DNA of 64,000 bases from Euwallacea fornicatus (GCF_040115645.1 NC_089560.1:1240001-1304000); one strand, 5' to 3'. Shown: positions 1 to 12,281, numbered from the stretch's first letter. The notes: generated by a model not told the origin, from the sequence alone. Translations and numbers: made by a program.

Positions 1-115
1 CAGAATCACAAAGATTTTATGTTTCAATATTTGCAAATATCGATCAGAACCATCGTCTGGAACTAATCTGGAAAGCACAGTGTGGTTGCGGAATTGAAGA
101 AAACATGGGGTTAGA

Positions 116-752
116 CGGGGCAATTCAAACTCCGTCCTCATCATTGGGCTCTCGGAAACTAGAGGAGATCCGAAAAAGCTTTAATGGGGACGAAATTGCT
201 TAATTTAGGGCTTGACCAAATACAGTCTTCGAAATTTGAATTTCGTGAGTACTTCCAAAGACATCCGAAACAAACTAAAAATTGGGGATTTTGTTTTTGT
301 TTTTTTAACGTTGTTTGACGAAAAAGCTCAAAATCACAAGCATATTTTAGTTGCCCCCTTTTCTTAGCTACACGATGACGTTTTCAGATTTACGATACGA
401 CTATTTTTCCGTTGAAAAATCCAATTTCGCGCCCCTAAGAAAAAATAAAGTTGATGACGGTAGCTGAAGAACGAAACATCGGATGGCAAATTAAAAAACG
501 TCATTGTGTAGTGGATAAAAAGTGGTAATGGAAATGTGCTTATGGTTTTGGGCTTGCTTGTCAAATAACGGTAAATAAATAAAACCAAAATCTCCGATTT
601 TTTGTATTTTTTTATATATTCGGAATATGAAAATTTTGAATACGGCATTTCGTGAGACGCTAAATTACCCTATTTTGTGCTCCTTTAAACTTTTTCGTAT
701 TCCCTCTAGTTTCCGAGAACTTAATGGCGATAGACGAGTTTGAAATACCCTG
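116..752. repeat. Foldback (long inverted repeat) MITE-like element
   Basis: The left half and the reverse complement of the right half match along most of their length. The segment with CTCGGAAACTAGAGG near 153-167 pairs with CCTCTAGTTTCCGAG near 703-717. Further inward, GATTTTGTTTTTGT (about 289) and its imperfect complement near 590 pair, and ACACGATGACGTTTT near 370 pairs with AAAACGTCATTGTGT near 494. Only about 100 bases at the centre do not pair. The right end reads CCCTG and the left CGGGG, close to the CAGGG ends of other elements in this window, but the flanking dinucleotides (GA and TT) are no longer TA. No transposase motif is visible. It is best read as an old non-autonomous Tc1/mariner-type foldback element. 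Confidence 0.65.
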
Positions 753-777
753 TTTAGACATATTCAGGCTGTACATA

Positions 778-1400
778 CAGGGCAATATGGAATAAATTCA
801 TTTTTTGGTCTAGAATTTTAATTTAAAAAATTCTTGGACACGTCGACTTTAATTTCAAATTCCACATATTTTGGTTAGATAATATTAGCCGTAACATCAC
901 CATTATTCCAGATATAACGTCAGTGGTAATTTTTTCTTAATGGTTATTCCTGCTTTTGACAGTATATATGAAAGGTACCTAAACTTTTTTATTGTTATAT
1001 AACAAATTTTTTGATAAAATCTCGTAAACATATTTTTCTTTATGGCAACGGTAAAATCAATTTTAACGAAACATGGTATTTAATAAGGACGAACAGTCAG
1101 AATTTATTAAATTAAATGTTAAAATTAAAATCCTTCTTCCGCCTACTTCACTCGGTGGATAAGTCCATGCCGAACCGTACTTATGGTTTCTTGACTAATA
1201 TTGGCGCATTCTTTTTTTATTCTACTTTTTAAGTCCTCAGTTGTTACAGGTGTAGTCTTGTATATAACATTTTTCAAATAATTCGACAAAAAATAGTCTA
1301 AAGGGTTCAGATCCGGTCACTTTGGTGGCCGTTCAATAAATCCTCGCCTTCCAATCCGCCATATCTGGCACAATGATGACCTCACGGCTGATATTGTCCA
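778..1400 (-). mobile_element. Fragment of a CAGGG-ended Tc1/mariner element
   Basis: CAGGGC follows a TA at 776-777, as at the ends of the kind-2 elements, and about 365 bases further in the C-terminal end of a kind-2 transposase relic is readable on the minus strand. The opposite terminus, expected at higher coordinates, was not found, so the copy appears truncated or too diverged to recognise. The stretch from 778 to 1140 is non-coding and AT-rich. Confidence 0.5.
1143..1400 (-). pseudogene. Tc1/mariner (kind-2) transposase C-terminal relic
   Basis: Read on the minus strand, the fragment gives RIGRRGFIERPPK, a stop, PDLNPLDYFL, then NYLKNVIYKTTPVTTEDLK and a tail with KSRIKKECANIS, ending at a stop at 1143-1145. 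This is the C-terminal third of a DDE-type transposase of the IS630/Tc1/mariner superfamily; the D in PLDYF is the expected third catalytic position. The in-frame stop between PPK and PDL, and a short tail ending in GLIHRVK, show that it is dead. No intact N-terminal half was found nearby. The superfamily assignment is firm; the exact family is not. Confidence 0.7.
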
Positions 1401-2059
1401 ACTAAAATATGTGGAAGTGTAAGGTCGACTTGTCCGAGCATTTTTTATTACTGCACACAATATGTAGATATATAGATATATAGAATGATCCACTTGCATC
1501 TCATTTTCCCTCATAAATCCTTTATGGAGAAATCCTCAGCTTCGACTCAAATTGTCTGGGGCGAACCCATTTCTTTCACGCTTGAAAAGACAACGATAGC
1601 CGACCGATCGGAAACGTTTCTCCAGATTCTAAACAAGTTTTATGCGGGTTTCCAGGGCTTCAAATAGAAGTTAGTGAGAATACTAGGAACAGAGAATACT
1701 CCACAAAACCTTCCGGGGGCAACTCTGTCCATAGTTGTTCGTATAATTGTATTTTTAAATTTTTCTCTTAGTGTGCGAGCGTTCGTGAAGTGAATGCTCG
1801 AGTGAATAGGTCTTTTCTGAACTCATGAGAAAATTGCCTATTGCCTCTCTTACCAAATGAAAGGTTCTAATAGCCTTCAATTCGACCGCCGTGCGGGGTT
1901 ACTAATCTGAGAAAATTAAGGTCTGTAACGACTTTATGGCATCTGGAATGGGACTTTATGTTTCGTAGCAGTTCTACGCTTAATTTATTTAGCACCCTAA
2001 AGACCTGTGTCGATCCTTTTACATCCCATCAGTTCGGTTCATCTTCAGTAAATGAAAAC

Positions 2060-2187
2060 GCAGGAAGTTCGGCTATGTCAGCGGCAAGTATGTTGGGTCT
2101 GCAGGAAAACATTCTACCAATGCCATTTGTTGTATCCTTCCTGCTGCATCTCGACCCAATCTTCGAGCGTAAGCCGTAGGACTTAGT
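2060..2187 (+). repeat. Dispersed repeat, copy 1 (unknown class)
   Basis: This resembles 41938-42073 in the same orientation. Shared blocks include GCGGCAAGTATGTTGGGTCT against ACGGCAAGTCTGCTGGTACT, then CTGCAGGAAAA against CTGCAGAAAAT, then TGCCATTTGT against CGCCATCTGT, and a common downstream TAGTGTG(C/T)AAG. No terminal repeats, coding motif or poly-A tail were found, so the class (SINE, MITE or another type) is open. Divergence is considerable. Confidence 0.45.
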
Positions 2188-2422
2188 GTGCAAGACAAAA
2201 AGTAATGTAGATGAATGCAAAGAGTCTAATCGAATCAGGATCGATTTTTACAGTGCTCGAGTTAATTAAACACTGAGCTGAAATGAGACATAAAGTCGTA
2301 TAATATGTCATGAGCTTTTCTATGATCGTTCGTAAGACAATTTGAATTCACCTTTGATACTAATTTGAACCAAGGCTAGTATCATCCTTGTCCCTATGCG
2401 CAGCCTGAGATGGGTAACAAAA

Positions 2423-2444
2423 GGGGTGGGGGTGGAGGTGGGGG
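2423..2444 (+). repeat. G-rich run
   Basis: The segment consists almost only of G with single T or A interruptions: a run of four, two runs of five, and GG pairs between them. It might form a weak G-quadruplex, but only three runs reach three or more G, so the canonical four-run motif is not met. Confidence 0.5.
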
Positions 2445-2760
2445 ATTCCGTTCCCAGCTGGCCTGGATACTGGAGCGACTGTAAAACCAGGATTCGATCG
2501 AAAGAAAATGGCAAAGATCAGGAATACCGATAGAGTTGGATTAAAAGGTGTAGATATATATCCAAGAGCCAGGATGACTGCAGTAAACCCTGAAACAACT
2601 GAAATAGGTAGACATGGTAAAGTGCAATGCTTTGATACATTCTTTGAAGGACATAAGGAATTTGATGGTTGCCAAGTGTTCCTTTTATTTTTCCCTCCTA
2701 TAAAGTGGCTGTTCGCTTGTGAGCTCAAAGAAATCGTATTCTTTCAAAACGTATGAATAA

Positions 2761-2783
2761 GAGAGAGAGAGAGAGAGAGAGAG
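2761..2783. repeat. (GA)n microsatellite
   Basis: Eleven uninterrupted GA units. It is an ordinary dinucleotide repeat with no visible link to a gene. Confidence 0.9.
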
Positions 2784-3899
2784 GAACGTATCGTAAACAT
2801 CCAGGTTACCGATTGAAGTTAATACGTTGGCCAATTCAAGGAGTAAACCCAAAATTGAAAATTACCCAAATCGTAAAATTTTTTTGCACCACGCTAAGTG
2901 TAAAGCTATGAATGTCGAGTGAGGCAATGGGGATTATGGCTCGAAATTGCTTTTGCTAATTCCAAAATTGAAGGCTAAATTGAAAATCTATGAAGGTGCC
3001 ATTAAGCTGAAAATAACCCAATTGAAAATAGGACTTCCGCAAAAATTTACGAGAAAATCATAAATAACGTTCGTTTCGAGTACAGTGTTTCAGTTCCTGC
3101 CAATGGCCGAGCAACAGTTAATCGGCCGGATCGGGCTCTGCCTTTCAGCAGGCCCCGTATTTTTCAGTTTCAGCAGCTGAAAATTGTTTGGCGCGCGCTC
3201 TGAACGTGGCTTATGCTTAACTTCAACCGGCAGGCACGCGATAATATAAACAAACATGTCGGCCGACTAAAAAACTACTCCATTTTACCAGTTGGGCCCC
3301 AGATTGCCTCTCCGTTTATCGGGACCGGGAACTTTGTTTACGGAAAATTTGCTACTGTGTTTCGGAAAATCGTCTGTGTTTCCTCCTATCGAACTGCTAA
3401 CACTCCCAGTTTCACCAAACAACCGGCTTCAAAACGCGAGTTAGTGTTATTCAGTGTTTGAGCAACCTGGCAAGTTCTGGATAATTGGATAAGTTGGAAT
3501 CGCCTTGCCCTTTCTAAAATGGAATATGATTTATTCATCTACCCGGAATTGTTGGCTTACTATGACACTGCGAATTTGGTAGGTTTGTTAGAGATGATGA
3601 AATTTGAATGGCTTATACATGGAGAGGATAAATTCATAACTCCTGCTAAAAGCAGGCGTTTCTCCATTGTAGTAGTTGCTCAAATGGCTGTTTTTATCAA
3701 GTGAAATTCAAATATTTCAAATCTGGATCTGCTAGTAGTCTTGGTTGAACACTACACTCCCCATAAGCTCTATGTACACCAGTGATTGCAGCTTTTAAGC
3801 TAAACATTTTAAAGTATAAAATCGTAGATCGCAAAATGTCTTCAGCAACGGGTCATGTAGGTAAGTACGTGCACACAATCCGGCAACGCTAGGTTGAAA

Positions 3900-5150
3900 G
3901 GTCAACCAAGGACAAAAATGGGCACCTCTTCGAGGTCAAGAGTGTACCGGACCATGAAGGTGTGACTTTGCATAGTACCGTGCGTTTTCAAACAATCCGG
4001 CCAAGCACGCTTTGGAATTATTTGAGACCGATTCCGTATGCCTTTGATATGTTGAACGTAATCGCGAACATAAACAAATAATCCTAACCCCACTTTTGAT
4101 CTTTACTAGCGGTCAGGAAAAAATGAAACTTTAATAAATCTGATTAATATTGATTTACTTGCCCCGTTTGCAACAAATGCTGAAAATGGTCTTCATTATC
4201 TTACAGACACAAATTAATTATTATTACATGTGATATTATCAAACACTCTGATGAGAGTCTGTAGAGAAATAATTTCACATTATTGTCGAATTCTGTCCTT
4301 AAGGTTTTCAATTGTGTCTATCAAAATTAAAAAAAAAACGCATTTTTTAGCGTCAGGAGCAAGAATTAGCCGAATGGAGATAAATCTGAAGATCGTGGTG
4401 CATAGAAGCAGTTCATCTGCAAGCTTAATATTTTATAGCCCTAGTGTTCCCTAAGAAAATTAATAGTTGTTGTAGATGTATGGGCCGTCGTTTCATCCTC
4501 TTGAAAGTATTCCTGCTCCAAATCGTCAAAGTGCAGTAGGATCATGAATTGACTCAACATATTGTAATATCAGACAGTTGTGATGGTGTCATGGAAAACA
4601 ATAGGTCCTATTAAGCGTCTTCATGAGATAGCAACCCATATTCTAGTTTTTCGAGGATGTAAAGGTGTTTCCATAAACACATGGGGACTCCCTACACTCT
4701 ATATTTTGATATATTGTACACTCACATAACCTGACCAATAAAACCACGCTTCGTTAGTGAAATACGGCAGATCCAGAAGCTCGTCGTGCATTGTTTAATT
4801 AAATCAATTGCAATATCTCAGTCCCTTTTTCATAATTCGGGAGGCTACAGTTCCTGAAACACTTCTACCTTATATTTTTTGTCCAAATGTAGAAACCATT
4901 TCGAGCACCCAGAAAACTTTAACTAACCAACACAAAGGTCCGTGGAGTTTTGAAAAAGAATATTTTTGATAAAATCCAACTAATACTAAAGGTGGACACA
5001 GTCGTATTCAAATAAGGTTAGATTTATTTGTTTATGTTCGAGATTACGTAGGAAAACATATCAAAGACATATGGGCTTGGTGTCCAATAATTCTGAAGCC
5101 CATTTAACCCGATTTTTTTTATGTACGGTATAACGGCACTGTAAAAGATA
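3900..5150 (-). mobile_element. Decayed kind-2 element with inverted arms
   Basis: An inverted repeat flanks a transposase relic. TTATTTGTTTATGTTCG (about 5025-5041) is matched in reverse complement by CGAACATAAACAAATAA (about 4066-4082), and similarity continues outward through ACATATCAAAG / CTTTGATATGT and beyond. The outer limits are approximate because terminal CAGGG motifs and TA duplications could not be found. Since the arms enclose the minus-strand relic, the whole is best read as one degraded Tc1/mariner-superfamily element. Confidence 0.5.
4110..4880 (-). pseudogene. Tc1/mariner-superfamily transposase relic
   Basis: On the minus strand one reads FTNEAWFYWSGYV, then after a stop SVGSPHVFMETPLHPRKT, RRLIGPIVFHDTI, and QEDETTAHT. 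These correspond in order to the first catalytic block (a D is expected where N stands in FTNEAWF), the GPIFF block and the second catalytic block (D of QED). Further on, APRSSDLSPFG and IENLKDRIQQ resemble the usual WPPRSPDLTPLD and the C-terminal helix, again with the key D lost (SPFG). At least four stops or frameshifts are present. Block order and spacing make the transposase identity good despite the decay. The gene cannot make an active enzyme. Confidence 0.65.
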
Positions 5151-6080
5151 TTGTCAACACAAAAATCCATGAGCATAAAAGGTATTGCAAACTAGGAAAA
5201 ACAATGGAGAAAACTGTTATAGCTGACCAAGAGCTCTAGGACGGTCAATAGATTTTTTCAATTAAATGAACAGCCTTCGTCAAATCCAACGCTCTCATCC
5301 AAGACTTACAAGAGCCACTGTGGATTTATATCAGTACGACAACATTTGCCATCAGGACTAAAGAAATCACTGTTCTTGATTTGGACTGAAAGCATGGGCT
5401 AGGACATGCTGCCTGTGCGTTGGCGCTCCGCCCCCTACCACTGGAGGAAGAGGGAGTTGCCGCATTAGTCAATGTTGGGGGCCGTAGAAGATCATTTCGT
5501 CGCTTACCTCACCGCCCGTGATAACGTCCGCTGCAGTTATCGACGAAACGCGAGAAAGTATTTTCATTGGACCAGAGCTTAGGCAGTGCATAACAAAAGT
5601 GGACTTAAAAAAATTGTTCATTTGTGGAAGAATAATTGTAAACACGCAAAATAAGCATATTTCGAGAACATTACAGTGCTTTATATCTGATGTGTTGCAA
5701 ATGTTATTGTAAAAAAGCGGAGAAACAGTTCAAAATTATTAATGTCTCTGCAAAAAATGATTTTAATACTGAATTTTCCTGTACACAAAATTAAATTTAA
5801 CTTGTAAACAATATTTCTGTATATGAATATATATTTTTTGATTTTTTTTGCTCATAGAGAAATAATTAATAAATTTGGTATGGCAAAAAGTAAAGAAATA
5901 TATATTAATAACCTCTTTACGTTTACAATGACGAGTATCCACAGTTGCGTATCCTTTATTTTTGATCACGTCAACGCATCTAGATTTCATTGGCTTGATC
6001 AGGTAGCCACTGTATTTAGTAAATACAAAAATTTTAATTTTGTTCAAATCACAGAACAGTTCGTTTTGATTTTAAAATTT
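5151..6080. other. No recognised feature
   Basis: The AT-rich sequence has one GC-rich patch around 5398-5520. Short ORFs on both strands match nothing I know. The part after 5720 may belong to the flank or end of the Tc1 relic that follows, but no terminal repeat could be matched. Confidence 0.4.
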
Positions 6081-6086
6081 TCCTGA

Positions 6087-6939
6087 ATGTCGCTGACGTT
6101 ACTGTTTATCTGACCGATCTCATAGTTTTTCGATGGGGTTCAAATCGGGACTTGGCGCTGGCCACTTCAAAACGCAAGTCCCGTTTTTTGCAATGCAATT
6201 TTTATCGACCGCAGAAGTATGCTTCGTATCATGATCATGTTATACTGACCAACGCAAAGCAACATTATCCTTCGCAAGAATTATATATTTGATTCTGCAG
6301 TATATCCAGATACTAAAAGCGATCTATCTTTCCTTGCATTTTAATCAAGGGGCCAACGCTACAGTCACGAAAACTCGAAAAACATTCCCACACCATAATA
6401 TTTCCTCAGCTGTGTTTTATTGTTGGTAGTGTGTGTTTAGGGTCTAACCTACGCTGTTTTGGCCGTTTCACACAATTAACTCCATCTGATTCAAACAAGT
6501 TGAACTTGCTTTCGCCTGAGAATAACACAGTCCTCCATTTAGGTATACTCCAGTCAAGATGGTCTTTTGCATATTTAAGTCTGGTCGTTCGATTTTGGGC
6601 GGAAACACACTGAAATTTTCCTTCCATGAAGACCCATGCTGCTCAAGCTATAGCGAATACTACGAACAGAGAGCGATATTTCTGAAAATTCGTTCTTCAC
6701 TGCAGTGGAAGATGCAAATTGATTTGCTGCAACGAATCTTTTCATTAGCCAGTCTCCATCGTTTTAGTTTTTCGAGGGCTTTTCACTGCTCCACAACGTT
6801 CAAAAGATAAAACAATTTTACTTATCACACAATAATTGAGATTAAATCGTCTAGCAATTGAAATCTGTTTTTCGCTATTAGTGAAGTTCTCTAAAATTTT
6901 TTATTTAATATCTTTAGATGAAGTAGGGCGGCGCGGCAT
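6087..6939 (-). pseudogene. Tc1-like (DD34E) transposase relic
   Basis: The reading starts at ATG 6937-6939 with MPRRPTSSKDIK, then a stop. A first helix-turn-helix follows (NSEKQISIARRFNLN), a second in another frame (KNEFSEISLSVRSIRY, GLHGRK), then DWSIPKWRTVLFSGESKFNL. Here G replaces the first catalytic D (normally SDESKF). Next come RRLDPKHTLPTIKHS, a degraded middle, and HDHDTKHTS with the second catalytic D. PSPDLNPIEKL carries the E; 34 residues lie between that D and E, the Tc1 spacing. The last 50 or so residues of a normal 335-345 residue enzyme are missing. Several stops, frameshifts and the lost D make it inactive. Terminal inverted repeats were not identified. Confidence 0.8.
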
Positions 6940-7030
6940 CGTCAATACGACTCTGCTCAAAAATTTTTGGAATAAATTGCAATAACAAAAACGTTTCCAT
7001 ATTTTTGGCCGCGCCGCATTTATCAATTAT

Positions 7031-10000
7031 TTTTTTCTATAAAAAAAAAACGAAAATAAATGTTCATATACGGGAATATCGTTTACAAGTTCAACAAATC
7101 CATTTTGCGTACAGGACGACTACGTCTTAAAATCATTTCTTGCAAAGTTATTGATAATTTTGAATTGTTTCTTCGCTTTTTGCCGATAGCGCATGTTCCT
7201 CCCATATTTTGTGGGTATTCAGAATACTTCGAAAAATACCCGCAATACGTGACATTTCTGTGTACTTGGTCTTTATCGAACCATTTTGGGAGAAAAGCGA
7301 AATGTGTCTAACCTTCTATGCAGATTCGCAAAATGAAATAAACCATGAGTCTTCCTCGCGAAAAATATTTTCATGAGGTGCTTGTCGAATCAAGCACCGA
7401 TACGGAGAGAGCTTTCCTAATTGAATTTAACGTGACGTGAGCTACAACAAAAAATTCTGAATTAATAACCACACTTGGCCGTTTATCAGATTGGGCCACC
7501 GTCACTGTCCGCGATTTATAGCGGGGAAAGATATTTACATTCCACGGCGATCCAAGATTTATCACAAGTGCGAACAGCCTATTGTTATACCGAGTCAATT
7601 TTCAAAATTGGTCCAGCTCCGCCGCCATGCCGTACCAATGATAATCCTAAAACCATATTCCACACCATTCTCGTGTACTTTTAATTAGTGAGAGCAACCT
7701 TTTAATTACTTACAACTAAATTTAAAATACGTGCCTTGAGAAACACAGCGCTCTTCTTTCTGACTCAAGTTCCTTTGAGAGTTTCAAATGTACCTAAAAG
7801 ACACTATGCATCAAATAATGAATAGACCGAGGTCCTTTAATTAAAAAGATGGTAATGAAAATATACCGGCCACAAAATTAGGTGTAGCCATGGAGTGCGG
7901 GGTTGATAAATGACCCTAAATTAGAATTCCTGTGGGGGTACAAGGTGTAGCCTTGTAAGATGCAAGGATGCTGGGACCCTTTAATCTTTAATCCCGAGGT
8001 TATTATGTGGGTCAAAGGTGACTGATAAAATTAATTGGGCCAAATGGGACCATTCGGGAAATTAAATGCTGTGATTTTGGTTGACAGACCTAAAGTCTCT
8101 TTCAATATACATCAGGCAAAATCTAACTGAATCGATGCATCGATCGGACTTTTTGCTGGTTAAACCATCGGAATTTATTACCGGGCCCGTCGTCGGTTCT
8201 CTCGACTTATAAAACGAAATAGTAAAATTGAGTGAGTGACGTGCTGGAATGAAAAATCGCCTTTGTCTTTCAAGTTCTGTTATTTTCGCGCCTCTGCAAA
8301 TGTTGGGAAAACAAGATAATATTTTTGTTCGAAACAAAGCGCCCTTTATATTCGGGTTTTAGGGTCTGTCCCTTTTGACACAATCATAATCCATTTGTGC
8401 CAAAGTTCACTTTATGACGTCCTACTTGTTTTTACAAATGTTGCGAAGTATTTGGTCAACGAATATTTTGACCCCCCGGTAGATCATCATTTCCGTCGAT
8501 CAACTAATATTCGTTTATTTCCCGATTCGTAGTAGCGCATGAACGAAAAGCGGCAGGTACCATACCTGCTCGAGCAGTTGAAACTTGAATTTCGAGATAG
8601 TCGCTGTTGGGGCTTGCGAACGCTTGGAAGAAATATACATGTAGGTTTTAGCAAAGTTTTAGCCACAATATTGAAGATACAAAACTAACCAATTCGTCCC
8701 CTCTAAAAACACAGAAAAGATTTCAAGTAGAGGGTGTAGTGAATTCGGAAGTTGCGCCCTCTACAAATGGATATTTCAGAACATTTTTCACATAAAATAG
8801 AGTTATGGAAACTTTCGTTCTGGAAGCCTCAGCAACGATGGATGGAGCTTCGTCAGACGTCATGGCTACGGTGGATGAAAAAAAATCCGAAACAGAACAT
8901 ACTGTGTCATGGTTTTGTTAACCGTCCAATTCTCCTAAACGAGCTAACTTACTCATGCCGAGTAGATAAGCGACGACTCAGCAACAATTAACCAGGAATA
9001 TTCAGTTGCGTCCTTAGGAAAACATATTAGGCCACTTATTGCTACTTCGTGAATGGGAGAGAACGAAAAAATAAGCTAAATGAAGGATGTGTGTATTTTC
9101 ATCAAGATCTTGAGCCCTGGAAGGGATTTAGGGGAGCAGGTACTTAAAGACTCGCTCGATATTTGCGCTTAAATGAGAGGCTCTGGAACGCTATTCTACA
9201 TGAAATTTCCGACAATATGAGCGTTTAGTTGTTTTACTTAAAATTTATTGGGGAGAGTTGCAAGACATCACTAAAAGTGATTTAATCCTTGCCAGGGGAT
9301 CAAGCAAATATAAAAATTGGAGACATCCTTACTTGGAATTGCCATTGTTCTGAATGTCTCTTAATAGGAAGATTGATGTCCTTTAAAACAGTCGATTTTA
9401 TTTGATATTTTTAGGTCAGGTTTGCTCAAGGCGAATGGGGGGTGTTACAACGGTTTTTTCCAAATTTTAATATAACGCCCTCTTCGAACATCACAATTGA
9501 CGAGATTCTCTATTATCTTCCTTTTTTCTAATAAAGAATGAGGCAGCTGTATAGAGGGTAAGCAGATGGTCATGAATCTTTGGGATCGGGAAAGCCACGT
9601 AGAGCGTGAGTAACTATACCGGCTCATTGCTTCGATTCCTCATATTTATAGGCAAATTTTATTGTTTTTCCAATATCGCACACATTTTATAAAACCCATT
9701 CCATTATAGTAACAAGCCAGACACGGGGGCCAAATCCTTTATCGGGATTTATTTCGTTACTTCTGCTCTGCAAACTTTAAATTACGTGCCCCGGCCGCAC
9801 GGCTGCCTAATGGTCAGTGACTGATGCTAAAAAGAGAGGAAAAAACGTGTTCGACGTCGGACACAAATAAATTGATTTGCAACTTTGGAAGGTAATTAGG
9901 TTTTAACATATTGCTGCCCATGGGGCGAGACCACCCTTCTCATTCAATTTGTTCTCTCCAAGAATGACGCAACACCGCTTTTTCGGAAAAAGCCAAGGAT

Positions 10001-10918
10001 TAGACATGATGGATCTTTGACGCCCGAGATTCCTCTAGTTCGCGATAAAAATAAGTGACGCAAGCAATTTTTCTTAATATAAGACATCTGATCTGTATTC
10101 ATCACTACCTCCAGGACTTCGTAATATATTCTTGGCTCTATAGCTTGTCCGCCTATTACTTTGATCTAATAAAGGAGTGGACGAAAGAGCAGAGCAAAGC
10201 CTGCTGCATATTTATTTTCATCTTATGCTTTTCATCCATTTTCTCCATTATTATTCCGAAGGCATCCATTGAAAATGGAAACCTGATTACATGGCTCGGA
10301 AGTGCGATTATATTTCATCATTCCTTTGTTTTGTGCAATTATCACGGTACAAAATTAATATATTTTTCGAGATTAATTGCGCTGCGAGGACCACTCAAAG
10401 CAAAAGAACTGGGGATGCCATAATGAGAAAGCAGGAGTATCAAATTAAGGATAATTAATTAAGGATGTGGCAGTGGAAACATCCAAGATTGCCGATGACA
10501 TTGGCCGAAAGGTGTGTTATTATACTAACATATTAATGCATAAAAGTGATAAACTGCGGCTAAAATTAGCCCGATTCATCACGTGTTTAAGCCACGGCTG
10601 CGGAAAGTATGAAGCAATCGTAAAACAGTGTATGTTGGCTATACGTCTTTCTTGGGTAATTGCCGCTGTTTATTTGTCTTAGTTAGATTTGGTTACGTTG
10701 GGTAATAACGCGTGCTTCCGGTGAAATTATTTTTTTTAATTCTTACGTATTAGAGAGCGTTTTCTGGTTTATTTTCAGCGATGACTACAATGTTAGACCC
10801 TGGATCCGGCTATATAACCAAAATCGAGATCAGAACAAAAACCTCCTGTATCCTTGCTTATTTTCCCAAGGAAGTTACGGCATATGCGGCAACCGCTTCC
10901 CGGGAAAAATATTACATC
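7031..10918. other. No recognised feature (3.9 kb)
   Basis: There is no transposase motif, RNA gene or convincing coding exon. ORFs up to 122 codons (10055-10423) exist but are rich in hydrophobic residues and match nothing I know. Small palindromes occur, such as GCAGGTACCATACCTGC near 8549. The content may be host intergenic or intronic DNA. Confidence 0.45.
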
Positions 10919-10920
10919 TA

Positions 10921-12279
10921 CACTCCCTGACAACATTACGGGCGACCCCGATTTCTAGGGATAATTGTTAATTCCGACAGAGAAAACTTTTTAAATTTGT
11001 TTTAGGTGTTGCGACATGGCAAACAACAAGCAGAAAACAATTTTTTGACAAACGCAAACTCATTACTGGTTCAAACACTAAAATGAAATAAAATTCCAAG
11101 GCGACGAAAATCCGCTGGGTTGCCTCCGGGGCTTTTCTATTCAGTGGTGTGCTGATCCATCGTTGATTTCTAAGACCTCCACCAGCCGGTTCGGAAGCGA
11201 TTCGAACAGTCTTTGTACGTACTCTTCTTGAATACTGGCCCACTTTTTGATGATGCAAGTCTCGAGTTCCTCTATGGAGTTGAACTCTCTCCCTTGTGCA
11301 TAAATTGCTCGAGAAAGTTCTCCCCGATAATTGTCAATAACGTTCAGATCTGGCGATCGGGCTGGCCAGGGCAAAACTGAAATGTTTTTGGCCTCAAAAA
11401 TAGTTTCTGCGATTTGCTCTGCGTGGGCAGATGCATTGTCTTGCTAAAAGACGGAGCTCCATCTCGTTATCTCCTACTTCAACAGTCGGTTCCCGAATAA
11501 TTTCTATATATATACTTTTTGTGTGCGCTTTCGGCATACAAAATATTGATTCGGTATTTCGGTAATACCCTACCCCAGCCGAAACTGTCATAACTACCCC
11601 CCTCCCCCCGTTTGATGTTCACTTAATAAGTTTTTCCCTTGCGCAAATGATGAAAATAATATCGCTATCCATCAGAACCATCCAAATTAAATCGTTTTTC
11701 ATCACTGAAATTCAGTTGTTTCCATTTCTTTTTCCATGAGACATGTTCAGTTGCGAATCGCTTCCTGCTGGTTTCATGGGGTTTTGTCTTCAGTTTTAAT
11801 CGCTTTAAATTTCTGGCTTTGTGCAAAATGCGTTGGACATTTGCGTCGTTTGTTTGCATTCCAGCTTGTTCACAAATTTCCCTCGCAGTTCCTCCGGAGT
11901 TGGATGCTTGGTGCGGCGTAAGTAAAGTTTCAATAATCTTCTTCTCACTCTGCGACAACACTTTTCCCTATAGCATTGTTTAACTCAATTTAATAGCATT
12001 AAATAATAACAGAAAGGATTTAATGTTCCAAAACTAAGTTATTACTGCGTTTTGAACAAGGTTAAGATTAACAACCGAGCACGACCTAGGTTTGTATCGT
12101 CCTGAAATTTCATTTTATTTTCGTCTTTAAACCAGAAATAAATTTGCGTTATCAAAAAGTCGTTTTTTGTTTATTAATTGAAGCGTTGTAAAACCTAAAG
12201 CAATTTTAGGACGTCTCGTCTACTAGAATCAACAATTATCGTTGAAAATTGGGGTGGCCTGTAACTTTGTCAGGCAGTA
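10921..12279 (-). mobile_element. Tc3-like element with terminal inverted repeats
   Basis: The left end (CACTCCCTGACAACATTACG) matches the reverse complement of the right end (TACTGCCTGACAAAGTTACA) and the match continues inward for about 55 bases, including GATAATTGTT on both sides. TA flanks both ends (10919-10920 and 12280-12281), the target duplication expected of Tc1/mariner elements. Length is 1359 bp. It encloses a Tc3-like transposase relic on the minus strand. Confidence 0.85.
11141..11961 (-). pseudogene. Tc3-like transposase relic
   Basis: The N-terminal part is readable as LSQSEKKIIETLLTPHQ, GGTAREICEQAG, then WKQLNFSDEKRFNLDGSDG with the first catalytic D intact. After a disrupted middle comes QDNASAHAEQIAETIFE (second D), then LPWPARSPDLNVIDNYRGEL. 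At the third catalytic position a D stands where Tc1-like enzymes have E (usually NPIENLWG), with 34 residues between. The tail (IIKKWASIQEEYVQRLFESL, ending NDGSAHH) is complete to its stop. Frameshifts between 11374 and 11665 and loss of the start region make it a pseudogene. The SDEKRFNLDG and LSRAIYAQGREF blocks point to the Tc3 branch. Confidence 0.8.
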
Positions 12280-12281
12280 TA

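Larger units (their letters stand above)
1531..3895. other. No recognised gene; several simple sequence features
   Basis: Short ORFs here match nothing I know. The stretch holds a dispersed-repeat copy (2060-2187), a G-rich run (2423-2444), a GA microsatellite (2761-2783) and a locally GC-richer segment around 3080-3460. That segment contains TCAGTG near 3454, resembling an arthropod initiator, but no convincing gene follows, so I do not call a promoter. Confidence 0.5.

Noticed and set aside
3080..3460. GC-richer patch as a promoter and first exon
   Set aside because: The ORF inside has no recognisable motif and no splice donor could be supported.
6927..7020. Inverted GCGGCGCGGC / GCCGCGCCGC as terminal repeats of the Tc1 relic
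   Set aside because: One copy encodes the start of the transposase relic (MPRRP), only about 10 bases match, and no partner exists at the other end.
10055..10423. 122-codon ORF with hydrophobic stretches
   Set aside because: Composition follows the AT-rich background, no motif is recognisable, and no splice or promoter context supports it.
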